Shown in pieces: positions 12,341 to 13,185 of a stretch of 13,185 nucleotides of DNA. Source of the stretch: DAOMOP01 sp035444405 (GTDB lineage Bacteria > Pseudomonadota > Gammaproteobacteria > Burkholderiales > Rhodocyclaceae); assembly GCA_035444405.1 (NCBI GenBank), contig DAOMOP010000110.1:1-13185 (forward strand). The letters run 5' to 3'. Below the pieces are notes generated by a model that searched no databases, was not told the origin of the DNA, and saw only the letters and a program-made list of their open reading frames with translations. Each line of letters starts with the position of its first letter. The first letter of the stretch is position 1. The translations under genes were made by a program, and so were the position numbers.

Positions 12341-13185
12341 TCACACGTCGATATTTCTCGCATACAACGCATTGCCCTCGATGAACGCCCGGCGCGGCTC
12401 GACGTTGTCGCCCATCAGCGTGGTAAAGATCTCGTCGGCGGCGATCGCGTCCTCGATCTGCACGCGCAGCAGGCGGCGCACGGCCGGGTCCATGGTGGTT
12501 TCCCATAGCTGCTCGGGGTTCATTTCGCCGAGGCCCTTGTAGCGCTGCTTGGCGAGGTTGCGTTCGACCTCGGCGAGCAGCCAGCGGATCGCCTCGGCGA
12601 AGCGCGTGACCGGCTGGCGCTTGTCGCCGCGGCGGATCTCGGCGCCGGGGCCGATCAGGCCGGAGATCGCTTCGGCGGCATTGCGGATGCTGCGGTAGTC
12701 GCCGGAGACGAGGAACTCCTCCTCGATCCAGCCGTAGCGGCGGTTGCCGTGGTGCATGCGCTCGATCGCGAGCCGCCAGGCTTCGGCTTCGTCGTGGTAC
12801 TCGGCGCGAATCGTGACCTCGGGCGGCAGATGCGGCTGGATGCGCGCAGCCGAGGCGTGTGCGGCGGCTTCGTCGTCGACGCTGACGGCGATGTCCTGGG
12901 CGAGCATCACGTGCAGCACGGCCGGGTCGACGTAGCTCGCGAGCCGGTTGATGACCGCCTCGGCGAGCAGGTAGCTGCGCGCGAGGCCGCCGAGGGCCTC
13001 GTCGGTGATCGGGTCGGCGCCCTCGCGCGGCACGAGCGCGGCGTTGTCGAGCGCGAGCTTCAGCAGGTGCTGGTTGAGCTCGTTGTCGTCCTTGATGTAC
13101 ATCTCGCTCTTGCCGTGCTTGATCTTGTAGAGCGGCGGCTGGGCGATGTAGATGTGGCCGCGCTCGACCAGCTCGGGCATCTGGC
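12341..13185 (-). CDS. gyrB: DNA gyrase subunit B, C-terminal part (runs off right edge)
   Basis: 281 codons of GyrB, the ATPase/TOPRIM subunit of DNA gyrase, entering from the right edge and stopping at TGA 12343-12341. It begins inside the TOPRIM-proximal region (QMPELVERGHIYIAQPPLYK), passes through the roughly 170-residue insertion typical of Gram-negative gyrases (VDPAVLHVMLAQDIAVSVDD; DYRSIRNAAEAISGLIG), and ends with the strongly conserved QRYKGLGEMNPEQLWETTMD, LMGDNVEPRRAF and NALYARNIDV. No frameshift is visible. No terminator with a T run follows the stop; the next DNA is the decayed XRE relic, on the opposite strand. gyrB usually lies near dnaA-dnaN and the chromosomal origin, so this end of the window is probably origin-proximal. 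Confidence 0.95.
   Translation of the reverse strand, partial: QMPELVERGHIYIAQPPLYKIKHGKSEMYIKDDNELNQHLLKLALDNAALVPREGADPITDEALGGLARSYLLAEAVINRLASYVDPAVLHVMLAQDIAVSVDDEAAAHASAARIQPHLPPEVTIRAEYHDEAEAWRLAIERMHHGNRRYGWIEEEFLVSGDYRSIRNAAEAISGLIGPGAEIRRGDKRQPVTRFAEAIRWLLAEVERNLAKQRYKGLGEMNPEQLWETTMDPAVRRLLRVQIEDAIAADEIFTTLMGDNVEPRRAFIEGNALYARNIDV

Overview
The window is very GC-rich and strongly third-position biased. Its gene families (orphan mlaC, PagL-type deacylase, dmeF, a GTG-started class V aminotransferase of a type I associate with beta-proteobacteria, and gyrB with the Gram-negative C-terminal insertion) suggest a betaproteobacterium, probably Burkholderiales or Rhodocyclales. That placement is inference. 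A run of exactly 100 N (8804-8903) shows this is a draft scaffold, so joins near repeats or shared short words must be read with care.

Left part (1-4773, all minus strand). A thiamine-diphosphate 2-oxoacid/acetoin dehydrogenase E1 alpha gene runs off the left edge, but its last ~30 codons are not E1 alpha: they read in frame as a transmembrane piece of an MlaE-type permease. Upstream lies a two-gene unit made of a small PPOX-type flavoprotein and, overlapping it by ATGA, a 458-residue PPOX-GAF-winged-helix-like protein. A candidate promoter with a 16-bp palindrome in its spacer precedes the pair. Next come an exported intradiol ring-cleavage dioxygenase and a frameshifted succinylglutamate desuccinylase/aspartoacylase-family gene.

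Middle part (4774-9510). A class V aminotransferase (plus strand) converges on a small lipoprotein gene and a dmeF-type Co/Ni efflux gene (both minus). A plus-strand pair of envelope-lipid genes follows: orphan mlaC, then a PagL-like lipid A 3-O-deacylase. They are separated by an ATGCCG hexanucleotide tract that runs into the N gap.

Right part (9585-12340) is accessory DNA packed between pagL and the 3' end of gyrB. It holds a 5' stub of type I restriction gene hsdR cut just before its nuclease E-x-K motif, about 375 bp of unassigned more AT-rich DNA, an apparently intact hipBA toxin-antitoxin operon with three inverted repeats upstream, a hairpin/response-regulator-like scrap, and a 5' stub of mrr joined out of frame to a decayed XRE regulator. 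The picture is a remnant restriction island near gyrB (and so probably near the replication origin) in which only hipBA is still intact. gyrB enters from the right edge on the minus strand.

The observations most worth a second look are the E1alpha-MlaE in-frame chimera, the PPOX-GAF-wHTH fusion, the hexamer tract beside pagL, and the restriction graveyard around hipBA.
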